Below are positions 1 through 7,094 of a DNA stretch of 64,000 bases, piece by piece. The stretch's first letter is position 1; the number at the start of each line of letters is the position of its first letter. Made by a program: the position numbers and the translations under genes. Origin of the DNA: Pyxidicoccus fallax. GTDB taxonomy: Bacteria; Myxococcota; Myxococcia; Myxococcales; Myxococcaceae. Below the pieces are notes generated by a model, which did not search any database, was not told the DNA's origin, and saw only the letters and a list, made by a program, of their open reading frames with translations. Location: the NCBI RefSeq assembly GCF_012933655.1, contig NZ_JABBJJ010000004.1, positions 1 to 64,000 on the forward strand. Reading direction: 5' to 3'.

Positions 1-2
1 GG

Positions 3-605
3 CTGGAGGAGGTGGGGGTGAAGCTGGACGCCCGGGGCGCGGTGATGGTGGACGAGTGGTCCCGCACGTCGGTGGAGAACATCTACGCGGTGGGAGACAT
101 CACGGACCGCATCAACCTCACCCCGGTGGCCATCGCGGAGGGGCGCGCGGTGGCGGAGACGCTCTTCCACGACAACCCCATGAAGATGGACCACACCAAC
201 GTGCCATCCGCCGTCTTCAGCCAGCCGCCGGTGTCGTGCGTGGGATTGACGGAACTGGAGGCGCGCGAGCGCTGCGGGCAGGTGGACGTCTACGTCAGCA
301 GCTTCAAGCCCATGAAGCACACGCTCAGCGGGCGCAACGAGCGGACCATGATGAAGCTGGTGGTGGAGCGAGCCACGCAGCGGGTGATGGGCGTGCACAT
401 GGTGGGGGCGGACGCGCCGGAAATCATCCAGGGCCTGGCGGTGGCGGTGAAGTGTGGCGCTACCAAGGCCCACTTCGACTCGACGGTGGGCATCCACCCC
501 ACGGCCGCGGAGGAGTTCGTCACCATGCGAGACAAGCGGCCGGACCCCGAGGAGCGGCTGGCCGCCGAGCGCGGGCACGACGCGGGGGCCACCGGCTCGC
601 ACTGA
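3..605 (+). CDS. gor: Glutathione-disulfide reductase, C-terminal part (5' end outside window)
   Basis: FAD/NADPH flavoenzyme that reduces oxidised glutathione in the cytoplasm. The frame is open to the window edge, so only the last ~200 residues are visible. They contain the FAD-binding segment '[14 protein letters not shown]' and the dimerisation domain ending in '[10 protein letters not shown]', where His-Pro-Thr carries the catalytic-base histidine of the family. '[15 protein letters not shown]' is also typical of this subgroup. Codon use is strongly GC-biased, like the chromosomal backbone. A 106-bp stretch (251-356) is repeated at 15535-15640. The family assignment is secure; glutathione reductase rather than another member rests on the residue pattern. 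Confidence 0.9.
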   Translation: MEEVGVKLDARGAVMVDEWSRTSVENIYAVGDITDRINLTPVAIAEGRAVAETLFHDNPMKMDHTNVPSAVFSQPPVSCVGLTELEARERCGQVDVYVSSFKPMKHTLSGRNERTMMKLVVERATQRVMGVHMVGADAPEIIQGLAVAVKCGATKAHFDSTVGIHPTAAEEFVTMRDKRPDPEERLAAERGHDAGATGSH

Positions 606-780
606 GGTCCGGTCGCGGCGTGAGCGGTTTCTCCGAGCCTGTCACTGTCGTGGGTCTTGTTACCGACAAATCGCTCTGACTCGACTTTCGCCCTTTTCGG
701 CTGGGTAGCCTGACCAGGGGAGCGAGGGGAGGAAGAGTCGAGGGTAGGGGAAGAGCGGCCATCGAGGCCAGCTGAGAGAG

Positions 781-1745
781 GTGTCCGGCAAGACACGCCT
801 CCTCCAGCACCTTCGAGGTCTCCCGATGGCCGCCTCTCATTGGTATGCACTGCTACGCGTCTTGCAGCTGGTCCGCCCGGCATTCACCGAGCCCTCATTC
901 CTGCGCTTGGTGGTCCTGTTCGCCGGCTGGGTGTGCTGTGGCGGCACGCACGCGGTCACCGAGGCGCTGGTGGCCGCGGGAGTGGCGGGCGTGCAGCACC
1001 ATGCGGCCTTCCATCGCTTCTTCTCCCAGGCCCGCTGGAGCGCGGATGAGGTGGGCCGGCTGCTGCTGCGGAAGCTGGCGGCGCTGGGGCCGCTGCGGCT
1101 GGTTCTCGATGACACCCTGTGCTGCCACAAAGGGCCCAAGGTTTTCGGCCTGGGCAGCCACCTGGATGCGGTGCGCTCTACCCGGGCCGTGCACGTCTTC
1201 TGCTTCGGCCACGTCTGGGTGACGCTCGCGGTGCTGGTTCACGTCCCCTTCGCGTCACGCCCCTGGGCCCTGCCCCTCCTCTTCCGGCTCTACCGCACTC
1301 AGACCGAGTGCCAGAAGAAGGGCCTCGCGCACCGGAAGAAGACGCAGCTGGGCCGCGAGTTGGTGGAGCGTGTCCTCAGCTGGCTGCCCCAGGGCCCCCT
1401 GGAACTCGCCGCGGATGAGGCCTACTCGTGCAGCACCGTGCTCGACGGCTTGCCGCCACGGCTCGTCTTTGTCGGCGCCATGCGCCCAGACGCCGTGCTG
1501 ACGCGCCCGCGCACGCAGCGCTGCCGCTCGCCGAAAACCGGCCGGTGGCTGAAGCGAGATGTGCCGGTGCCCAAGCCCGAGGTCCTCGCTCGGGATTCGG
1601 CGCGGCCCTGGCAGCGGCTGACCGCCTGGCTTTACGGCCAGGCGCGGCAGGTGGACTACAAGGAAGTGGTGGCCCGCTAGAGGAGTGCGACCGGAGAGCG
1701 GATGCTCAAGGTCGTCATCGTCCGGATGGGCTTGGCCCGATTCGG
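781..1745 (+). pseudogene. Broken IS701-family-like transposase (DDE endonuclease)
   Basis: The open part (781-1680, 299 residues) has DDE-endonuclease features: 'LRLVLDDTLCCHKGPKVFG' with the first acidic residues and 'ELAADEAYSC' with a later one. The frame stops at an amber TAG (1678-1680). The same frame continues as 'RSATGERMLKVVIVR', which is what this family has next (…WxxxxGxRxLKVVxxR). The TAG is therefore probably a mutated Trp codon (TGG). The remaining C-terminal third is missing: an IS3 element starts at 1746, and beyond it the frame yields no recognisable transposase. I read this as an inactive remnant. The start at 781 (GTG) is the longest possible and uncertain. Confidence 0.7.
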
Positions 1746-1757
1746 TGGACAGGTTGA

Positions 1758-2630
1758 CTACGCTGCCAGCCTTTTCGTTGCGGCCATCCGCTCGTACTCC
1801 GCTGGGCTGACGTAGCCCAGGGCCGAGTGGCGCCGCTTCCGGTTGTAGAACACCTCGATGTACTCGAACAGGGTCCCCTTCGCCGCCGCGCGTGTCTCGA
1901 AGCGGGTGAGGTAGACCCGCTCCAGCTTCAGCGTGGAGAAGAAGCTCTCCGCCACGGCGTTGTCCCAGCAGTTGCCCTTGCGTGACATGCTGCACTCGAT
2001 GCCTCGCTCCTTGAGCAATTGGCGGTAGTCCTCACTGGCGTATTGGCTGCCCCGATCCGAGTGGTGCAGCTCGGGAGCGGGGTGGTCGAGCAGCGCCATG
2101 TCGAGCGCACTGAGCACCAGGTGCCGGTCGATTCTCTCGCCCATCGCCCAGCCCACCACCTTGCGGCTGAAGAGGTCCAAGAGCACGGCCAGGTACAACC
2201 AGCCCTCCTCGGTCCAGACGTAGGTGATGTCGCCCACCCAGGCGCGCTCGGGCTGGCCGGGTTGGAAGTTCCTCTCCAGCGAATTCGCAGACACGGGATG
2301 GCTGTGCGCCGAGTCGGTGGTCCGCACGAATCGACGCCGGGCACGAGCGCGCAGCCCAGCCTGGCGCATCAGCCGAGCCACGCGCTTGCGGGCCACCCGC
2401 CGGCCGCGCGCCTTCAGCTCCGCATGAACCCGCGGTGCGCCGTACGTGCCCCGGCTCTCCTGGTGCACGGCCAGTACCTCGACGCCGAGGGCCCGGTCGC
2501 TCTTCGTGTGTTCGGACTCCTCCGGACGCTTCACCCAGGCGTAGTAGCCACTGCGAGAGACGCCCAGGTGACGGCAGAGCGTGGCGACTGGAAAGTGGGC
2601 CTTCTTCGCGTCGATGAAGGCGAACTTCAC
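1758..2630 (-). CDS. IS3-family transposase OrfB (DDE catalytic subunit)
   Basis: 290 residues. An HTH_21-type segment near residues 20-70 ('LGVSRSGYYAW') precedes the rve integrase core. The DDE residues are visible as Asp in 'WVGDITYVW', Asp in 'HHSDRGSQY' and Glu in 'NAVAESFFSTLK'. It starts at GTG (2628-2630), seven to eight bases after an AAGGAG that could allow independent translation. In this family OrfB is normally made as an OrfAB fusion by frameshifting. Here a tandem CTTCA/CTTCA on the plus strand (2625-2634) puts a stop in the frame expected after a -1 shift. Catalytic residues are intact, so activity is possible if OrfB is translated. Confidence 0.88.
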   Translation of the reverse strand: MKFAFIDAKKAHFPVATLCRHLGVSRSGYYAWVKRPEESEHTKSDRALGVEVLAVHQESRGTYGAPRVHAELKARGRRVARKRVARLMRQAGLRARARRRFVRTTDSAHSHPVSANSLERNFQPGQPERAWVGDITYVWTEEGWLYLAVLLDLFSRKVVGWAMGERIDRHLVLSALDMALLDHPAPELHHSDRGSQYASEDYRQLLKERGIECSMSRKGNCWDNAVAESFFSTLKLERVYLTRFETRAAAKGTLFEYIEVFYNRKRRHSALGYVSPAEYERMAATKRLAA

Positions 2631-2631
2631 T

Positions 2632-2946
2632 TCATCTCCTTCGCGAAGAAGGCCGCCGCATTTTTAGTATCTCCCGCTCCAGCCGCAGCTCGCGGTTCTC
2701 CTTGCGTAGCCGGGAGAGTTCCTCGCGCTCCTCCGTCGTCAGGGCCCCGGGCTTGCCCTCACCCCGGTCCGTCTTCACCTGCTCCACCCACAGGCGCAGG
2801 GCCGACTCCGTCAGGTCCAGCTCCTTGGCCACTTGAGGAATGGACTTCCCCTCCAGCACCAGCTTCACCGCTCCGGCCTTGAACTCCGCGGTGAACTCCC
2901 GGCGCGGCCGGCGGGGCTTCTTCGGCTTCTCGTCAGTTGCGGACAT
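2632..2946 (-). CDS. IS3-family transposase OrfA (HTH, end recognition)
   Basis: 104 residues. The N-terminal 'RREFTAEFKAGAVKLVLEG' is the classic HTH_8/transposase-8 start. It is followed by a helix-turn-helix ('VAKELDLTESALRLWVEQ') and a leucine-rich coiled-coil tail ('RLRKENRELRLEREILK'). It ends two bases before orfB. A CTAAAAATG run near the 3' end is the usual place for programmed slippage. Confidence 0.88.
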   Translation of the reverse strand: MSATDEKPKKPRRPRREFTAEFKAGAVKLVLEGKSIPQVAKELDLTESALRLWVEQVKTDRGEGKPGALTTEEREELSRLRKENRELRLEREILKMRRPSSRRR

Positions 2947-3119
2947 CCCGTGCTCCTTCCATCAGATCTCGGGTGTCCACGGAACTGGGCCAAGCTCACT
3001 TCGGGGAGAGCAGGCGAGTCATTCTTCTTCCTAGTGGGTTCGACTCGCGCTGTTGCAATCCGCTGGCTCGGAGGTTATCGTATTGCAGGGTATATACGGT
3101 GTATTTCAGGAGATATTCG

Positions 3120-3593
3120 ATGGCCGAAAGCTCTACGACACCAGTGTCCTTCCGCCTCAACACCGCGCTCAAAGAACGCTTAGAGAAATACACGAAGAAA
3201 TTCTCTGGGACGGCAACCGATGTTCTGCAAATTGCCCTACGTGAGTACCTAGCGAGCACGTGCCCCACTTGTGGAACTGCCAGGGGGCGCATTTCAAGAG
3301 GGCGGACAGCCGAGTTCATGCAGTTCATCAAAGATCATGAGAGCGCAGTTGTTTATCTTCGCATCGAGCGAAACGGCACGCTCTGTGTCTACAAGGGAAG
3401 GCTCCCAAGGATCAGGGGACACCACGTTCGTCTCAGCGCCATTGATCCAAATTGGCATCAGGGCGAAGCGCAATTCCCTCTTGATGACGTAACGGATTGG
3501 ATGGAGGGCACTCTCGGCGATGATTGCAGCGAATGGGAGAGAATGAATCCCCAATTGCCAGTAGATCGGTCTTGGGGGTTCACGAAGAAGTAG
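3120..3593 (+). CDS. Ribbon-helix-helix-like small protein, function unknown
   Basis: 157 residues. ATG at 3120 follows AGGAG (3108-3112) at a good distance. Residues ~9-48 ('VSFRLNTALKERLEKYTKK' and following helix) have the look of a CopG/ribbon-helix-helix DNA-binding domain. A 'CPTCG' pair comes next. The rest has no family I recognise. Base composition is near 50-55% GC, well below the flanking genome, so the gene was probably acquired. A DUF6602 gene lies 155 bp downstream on the same strand, and a small RHH protein next to a nuclease-like protein could be its regulator. That link is inference. Confidence 0.6.
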   Translation: MAESSTTPVSFRLNTALKERLEKYTKKFSGTATDVLQIALREYLASTCPTCGTARGRISRGRTAEFMQFIKDHESAVVYLRIERNGTLCVYKGRLPRIRGHHVRLSAIDPNWHQGEAQFPLDDVTDWMEGTLGDDCSEWERMNPQLPVDRSWGFTKK

Positions 3594-3665
3594 ATGGATT
3601 ACATGGCGCAACTCTGAATTCCAAAGTATCTCCAAGTCTAGGGGTTGCGGTGGGCAAGCGAGCCT

Positions 3666-3720
3666 CATGGGAACAAGTCCGTGAACTCGAAGCACCCGGA
3701 TGCAGTCGTGATTTGTCGAA
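3666..3720 (+). repeat. Diverged 55-bp direct repeat, copy 1
   Basis: Aligns without gaps to 6792-6846, 39 of 55 bases identical by hand. The best cores are 'ACTCGAAG' and 'CCCGGAT'. The two copies bracket the low-GC block that holds the DUF6602 and YaaC-like genes. Confidence 0.5.
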
Positions 3721-3748
3721 CTGTTAGACGAACACCCTGAGACTATAT

Positions 3749-4576
3749 ATGCCGGCCAAGTCAAAACCTTCCCTGTCTCGGACCTCGCTGCAGCACCCTG
3801 GCCACGCTGATTCGGACCCCGGGTTGCTCAGAGTCTATTCTTCTTGGGCGCATGAATTGAAGGCTCGGTACGAACGTGTCTCAGATCTCTTCAGGCATGC
3901 TCCGTCGATTGGTCGTTCGCGAGAACTCTACCTTGCAGAGACTCTTGAGCGTGCCCTCCCGTCTCACCTCGCAGTTCGACACGGCGCCTTCTATGTTCCA
4001 GGGCACGGCGCAAGTTCGGAGCAGGATATCCTCATCGTGGATACTCGACGGCACCCACCCATCGAAGAGATTGGGGATTTCGGCATCTACTTCCGAGATA
4101 CCGTGGTGGCTTGCATCGAGGTGAAATCAAAGCTCACGCGCAAAGAGCTTTGTTCGGCGCTCAGAACCCTGGTCACAACTAAAAGCGTAGGCCCCGGTCT
4201 CGGATCTCGGTATGCATTGTTCGCATATGAGACTCATCTGACGGCGCAGGAGATCCTTGAATCAATCGATAATACCGTTGAATTCTTCGATCACCGCATC
4301 TATCCGATCATCGTGCTCGGTAGACTCGTTATCACGATGACGGAATTCCACCCCGAGAAGCCACGGCCGAGATTCGTACTCACTGCATTTGAGCCATCCT
4401 CCGATTTGGATTTGACTCTGTTTGAGCTTATTGACATGCTTATGGAGATCGGAGGGGAGTCTCCTGTTAAAGGACTGTACAGTGAGATACATAGCCATTT
4501 CAATCCAGTGGCGTCTCGCACGTTCGTATGCCCAGAGAAGCGCCCGGGAACAGGCTTGGGAACAAACATGGATTAG
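3749..4576 (+). CDS. DUF6602-like protein with PD-(D/E)xK-type nuclease motif
   Basis: 275 residues. The core from 'GRSRELYLAETLERALP' onward fits DUF6602. 'EQDILIVD' (~residue 92) and, about 30 residues on, 'ACIEVKSKL' give a D…ExK arrangement as in restriction-endonuclease-fold nucleases. The N-terminal ~45 residues are low-complexity. Likely role is nucleic-acid binding or cleavage in the cytoplasm; no experimental function is known to me. It lies in low-GC DNA with an RHH-like gene upstream and a YaaC-like operon downstream on the other strand, a defence-island-like setting. The RBS is poor. Confidence 0.65.
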   Translation: MPAKSKPSLSRTSLQHPGHADSDPGLLRVYSSWAHELKARYERVSDLFRHAPSIGRSRELYLAETLERALPSHLAVRHGAFYVPGHGASSEQDILIVDTRRHPPIEEIGDFGIYFRDTVVACIEVKSKLTRKELCSALRTLVTTKSVGPGLGSRYALFAYETHLTAQEILESIDNTVEFFDHRIYPIIVLGRLVITMTEFHPEKPRPRFVLTAFEPSSDLDLTLFELIDMLMEIGGESPVKGLYSEIHSHFNPVASRTFVCPEKRPGTGLGTNMD

Positions 4577-4691
4577 CCATAGCCAGGATACTCGACCTGC
4601 TCTTGTTGCTGGCGAGTGCTTGCATAAACCATCTTAATGCTCTGTAAGAACCCGTAACGCGGCAGACCGCAACCAGCACCGCGCATTTCAT

Positions 4692-4847
4692 TTCATCGAG
4701 GCCTGCGCGTTGCTCTCCGTTGAGCATCAGGTCGGTGACGTAGTCGCCAAGGGCACAACGGCTCTCGGCGCAGCTCATTCTCACCGTCATTGAGTGCAAG
4801 TAGTCGGTCAGTTTTCGGTCGAGCTTGCGCAATTGGGCGGGCATCAT
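4692..4847 (-). pseudogene. N-terminal remnant of an IS701-family-like transposase
   Basis: The minus-strand frame gives 'LRKLDRKLTDYLHSM' followed by 'CAESRCALGDYVTDLML'. This resembles the conserved N-terminus of IS701-type transposases (LD…Y…CFxRxExRxxxxxYxxGLL). After about 50 residues similarity is lost and no catalytic domain follows. The remaining 4577-4920 intergenic sequence shows nothing else convincing. It supports past transposition at this locus but is too short for certainty. Confidence 0.45.
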
Positions 4848-4920
4848 GCTCCGTCAGCACGGCATGGCCTCGCTCGAACCATCTGACCGAGTAGTGTTGG
4901 GCGGCACGCTCAGCATCTCC

Positions 4921-5448
4921 TCATTCCCCTGAAAGAACTATCGGGTTTGTCATCGCCGCACAGACACTTTGGATCGCCTCGTCCGAGGATGTGTAAGGAA
5001 TGACTTGGCGCACAGTTGGTAGCCCGAGCGCCATAAGTGACACGTACCCCTCGCCGATCTGGAGCGAATGGCGCGACGCGTCGGGGTTCCGATACTCGAC
5101 CGGTCGAGCTCTGTGGCGTTCGTCATGACGGAAGCAAAGCAGCGTGGGCGTGGCGCGCGCAGCGGCGATCTGTAACTCAATGCCAAGACCAATGGACGGA
5201 TAGGTGACATCCGCGACAAGCACGTCAGCCCAAAGTACCATGTCCCGGTCCCACTCGTAGCAGAGCCGTGCTCGGTCTTTGGCCGGCCTCAGCGCCAGTT
5301 GGGGGTCGCTGTCCCGCAGAGCGTAGCGCACTCGGGCGATGCCACGCGTGTGCAAGGTGGCCGCGAGGGCATGTATGAGTGCGGCGTACCCATTGAACTC
5401 CTCGCGCGGAACATGCGTCAAGCCACACGCGATGTAGACATTTTTCAT
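4921..5448 (-). CDS. Nucleoside 2-deoxyribosyltransferase-like protein
   Basis: 175 residues from ATG at 5446-5448, which places 'NVYIACGLTH' as the first beta strand. The signature is 'WADVLVADVTYPSIGLG' followed by 'IELQIA': an Asp-containing strand, then the small-residue loop and Glu used by N-deoxyribosyltransferases to attack the glycosidic bond. The fold is Rossmann-like and related to TIR/SLOG base-releasing domains. Substrate could be a nucleoside, a nucleotide or NAD; the sequence does not decide. The gene follows the YaaC-like gene by 16 bp, so the two are one operon. Lower GC than the genome suggests acquisition. Confidence 0.65.
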   Translation of the reverse strand: MKNVYIACGLTHVPREEFNGYAALIHALAATLHTRGIARVRYALRDSDPQLALRPAKDRARLCYEWDRDMVLWADVLVADVTYPSIGLGIELQIAAARATPTLLCFRHDERHRARPVEYRNPDASRHSLQIGEGYVSLMALGLPTVRQVIPYTSSDEAIQSVCAAMTNPIVLSGE

Positions 5449-5464
5449 TGGCAAAGATCTCGGC

Positions 5465-6514
5465 TTACGTCGCAATTCGAACGTTGGGTAGGAGGAACTG
5501 ATGTCCCGTAATCTCAGCCGCGATAGCGTCCAGGTACTGCTCGGGTGACATCAAGACAAACTCGGTCAATAGCCAATTTTCTGAGCCCGAGAGAAACGCA
5601 TCGAGTTCCACCGGACGGTACCGACAGATTTCGCTCAACCGGTGCATGCCCGCTAGCGTTAACGTTATCGGTGACCGATCAATGCGCGCTGGGCCGGGAA
5701 CGTTCGCCGCCTTTACGTACCAGAGCGTCTGCGCTCCCGCGATATAGTGAAGATCACGCCGGAGCGTCCTGTGCAGCGCATTCAAGCTTGCCATGTCGGC
5801 GGATGAGGTGATCTCCGCCTGTGATATTCGTGCCGTTGCTGTGGACCGGATGGCCCGAGGATCGTTCCCGCCCGGGTCTGCCACAAACGATGCGGGGAGC
5901 GCCTTCATGTACTTCTGGTGCGCAAAATCCCTGGAGATATAGGCCGAGAGGTACGCCTCGCTGGTGTTCGTGTCGAACTTGTACGCAGGCTCGGTGACAG
6001 CGTAGAACAGATCTTCCTGCGTCTTGTAGGTGAGGCAGTACGTGCGATGCACGAATGAAAGATTGAAGAGGATCTCCTGAAGGCTGTACGAGTTTCGTGG
6101 GTCTGTGTCTCCAAGATAGGTGGCGAGAGCAGGCAAGATGCCATGCTTTTCAATGCGCACCCCTTCGTTGGTGAGGTCAATGACCGCAGACGCACTACGC
6201 ATGTTGTGCGACCTGACACCATGATGCTCCTTGAACGCTAAGCCCTTGGATTCCAGCAAAGCTTTGGCGGCGTTCATGAATGAGTAATAGTGGAGCAACG
6301 GTGCGGACTGCACCGGCATCTCAGTGGAGGCTGATGCGAATCGTCGCGCTTGCTCCCAGTACAACTGGGCTGGCTTAGTACTGTTGGTCTTAAGCCACAG
6401 CGATACAAAGTCCCACGGGCTCTTGGTCAGTACGGTCCGCGCGTCGAGGATCGGCGCGACCGCTGATTTATGTGGTCGTAAGTCGCGGTCACGAACGCGT
6501 ACGGGGAGGATCAT
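5465..6514 (-). CDS. YaaC-like protein
   Basis: 349 residues. The segment 'PLLHYYSFMNAAKALL' in the N-terminal third is the hallmark of the YaaC family (named after a Bacillus subtilis protein of unknown function). The rest is mainly helical with no signal peptide or membrane segment, so it is cytoplasmic. It is the first gene of an operon with the deoxyribosyltransferase-like gene. ATG at 6512-6514. Upstream (6515-6860) no gene is seen. Function unknown; pairing with a base-releasing enzyme hints at sensor plus effector, but that is inference. Confidence 0.65.
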   Translation of the reverse strand: MILPVRVRDRDLRPHKSAVAPILDARTVLTKSPWDFVSLWLKTNSTKPAQLYWEQARRFASASTEMPVQSAPLLHYYSFMNAAKALLESKGLAFKEHHGVRSHNMRSASAVIDLTNEGVRIEKHGILPALATYLGDTDPRNSYSLQEILFNLSFVHRTYCLTYKTQEDLFYAVTEPAYKFDTNTSEAYLSAYISRDFAHQKYMKALPASFVADPGGNDPRAIRSTATARISQAEITSSADMASLNALHRTLRRDLHYIAGAQTLWYVKAANVPGPARIDRSPITLTLAGMHRLSEICRYRPVELDAFLSGSENWLLTEFVLMSPEQYLDAIAAEITGHQFLLPNVRIAT

Positions 6515-6791
6515 GGGGTGAGCAGACGGTCGATGAGAACTTGGGGTGAAGACAGCGGACCTGGAGTTTGGAGTATAGGAGGGACGGGAACCCTGTGGTG
6601 GGAGAGAGCGGGGACGGAGGGGCCGAGCAGGGCCGAATTATAGGGGGAGCGCTCGGTGATGCTGCGGTCACACCTCGTCAGGGCACGCGCTGCCGATGGG
6701 CTCCACAAACCTCCCTGGAGCACCGGCTCCCCTGATTTTGTCTCCAGAATGCCTCCAAAACGGGAGGGGACTCCAGGCGACAGGCGGGACT

Positions 6792-6846
6792 GGCGGGAAC
6801 TGCCCCGTGGACTCGAAGTGCCCGGATTCACTCACGATTTAGCGAA
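6792..6846 (+). repeat. Diverged 55-bp direct repeat, copy 2
   Basis: Partner of 3666-3720. It ends just before the tRNA-Pro-like 3' remnant and lies upstream of the YaaC-like operon. Copies are 3.1 kb apart and in the same orientation. Confidence 0.5.
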
Positions 6847-6860
6847 AGGCGTGCGCCGTC

Positions 6861-6912
6861 GCGTGTTTAGGGCACCCCGTGTCCACGGGTTCAAATCCTG
6901 TCTCCCCGACCA
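6861..6912 (+). pseudogene. 3' remnant of a tRNA, probably tRNA-Pro
   Basis: The T arm 'ACGGGTTCAAATCCTGT' is complete, followed by acceptor 3' strand CTCCCCG, discriminator A and CCA (6910-6912). The matching 5' strand CGGGGAG is absent at the expected place, so no full cloverleaf forms. Upstream TTTAGGG at 6866-6872 could be a decayed anticodon loop of a Pro tRNA. Acceptor and T arm match the copy at 15659-15703. Such tRNA 3' ends are typical att scars. Confidence 0.65.
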
Positions 6913-7094
6913 CCCTTCAGCCCGGCCAGCCGTTGGACGTGGCTCATCCATTTGTTCAGCTGCACCTGGGCCACATTCGCGTGGCCGTCAGCCCACTGGA
7001 GGACGCGCTCGCGCCGAAGGTGCCTGCTTGCGGAGGGCCTCCGCCAACCGGGCGGTGGCCCACCTGCCGAAGGCGTGACGCGGCGTGGGCTCGC

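Larger units (their letters stand above)
1746..2979 (-). mobile_element. Complete IS3-family insertion sequence with 3-bp target duplication
   Basis: The element is 1234 bp. Both ends begin 5'-TGGACA (1746-1751, and 2979-2974 on the other strand), matching the TG…CA ends of the IS3 family. CGG directly precedes the left end (1743-1745) and directly follows the right end (2980-2982), a 3-bp target-site duplication. It carries orfA and orfB on the minus strand. It sits in the loop region of an inverted repeat whose arms are 1730-1738 and 2987-2995. Exact terminal repeats beyond six bases are imperfect. Confidence 0.88.

Noticed and set aside
6836-6912. A complete tRNA gene
   Set aside because: No CGGGGAG 5' acceptor strand and no proper D arm can be placed; only the 3' part pairs.
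6656-7078. A plus-strand frame through the tRNA-Pro remnant
   Set aside because: It reads through tRNA sequence ('VHGFKSCLPDHPSARP'), a known artefact of annotation near tRNA 3' ends.
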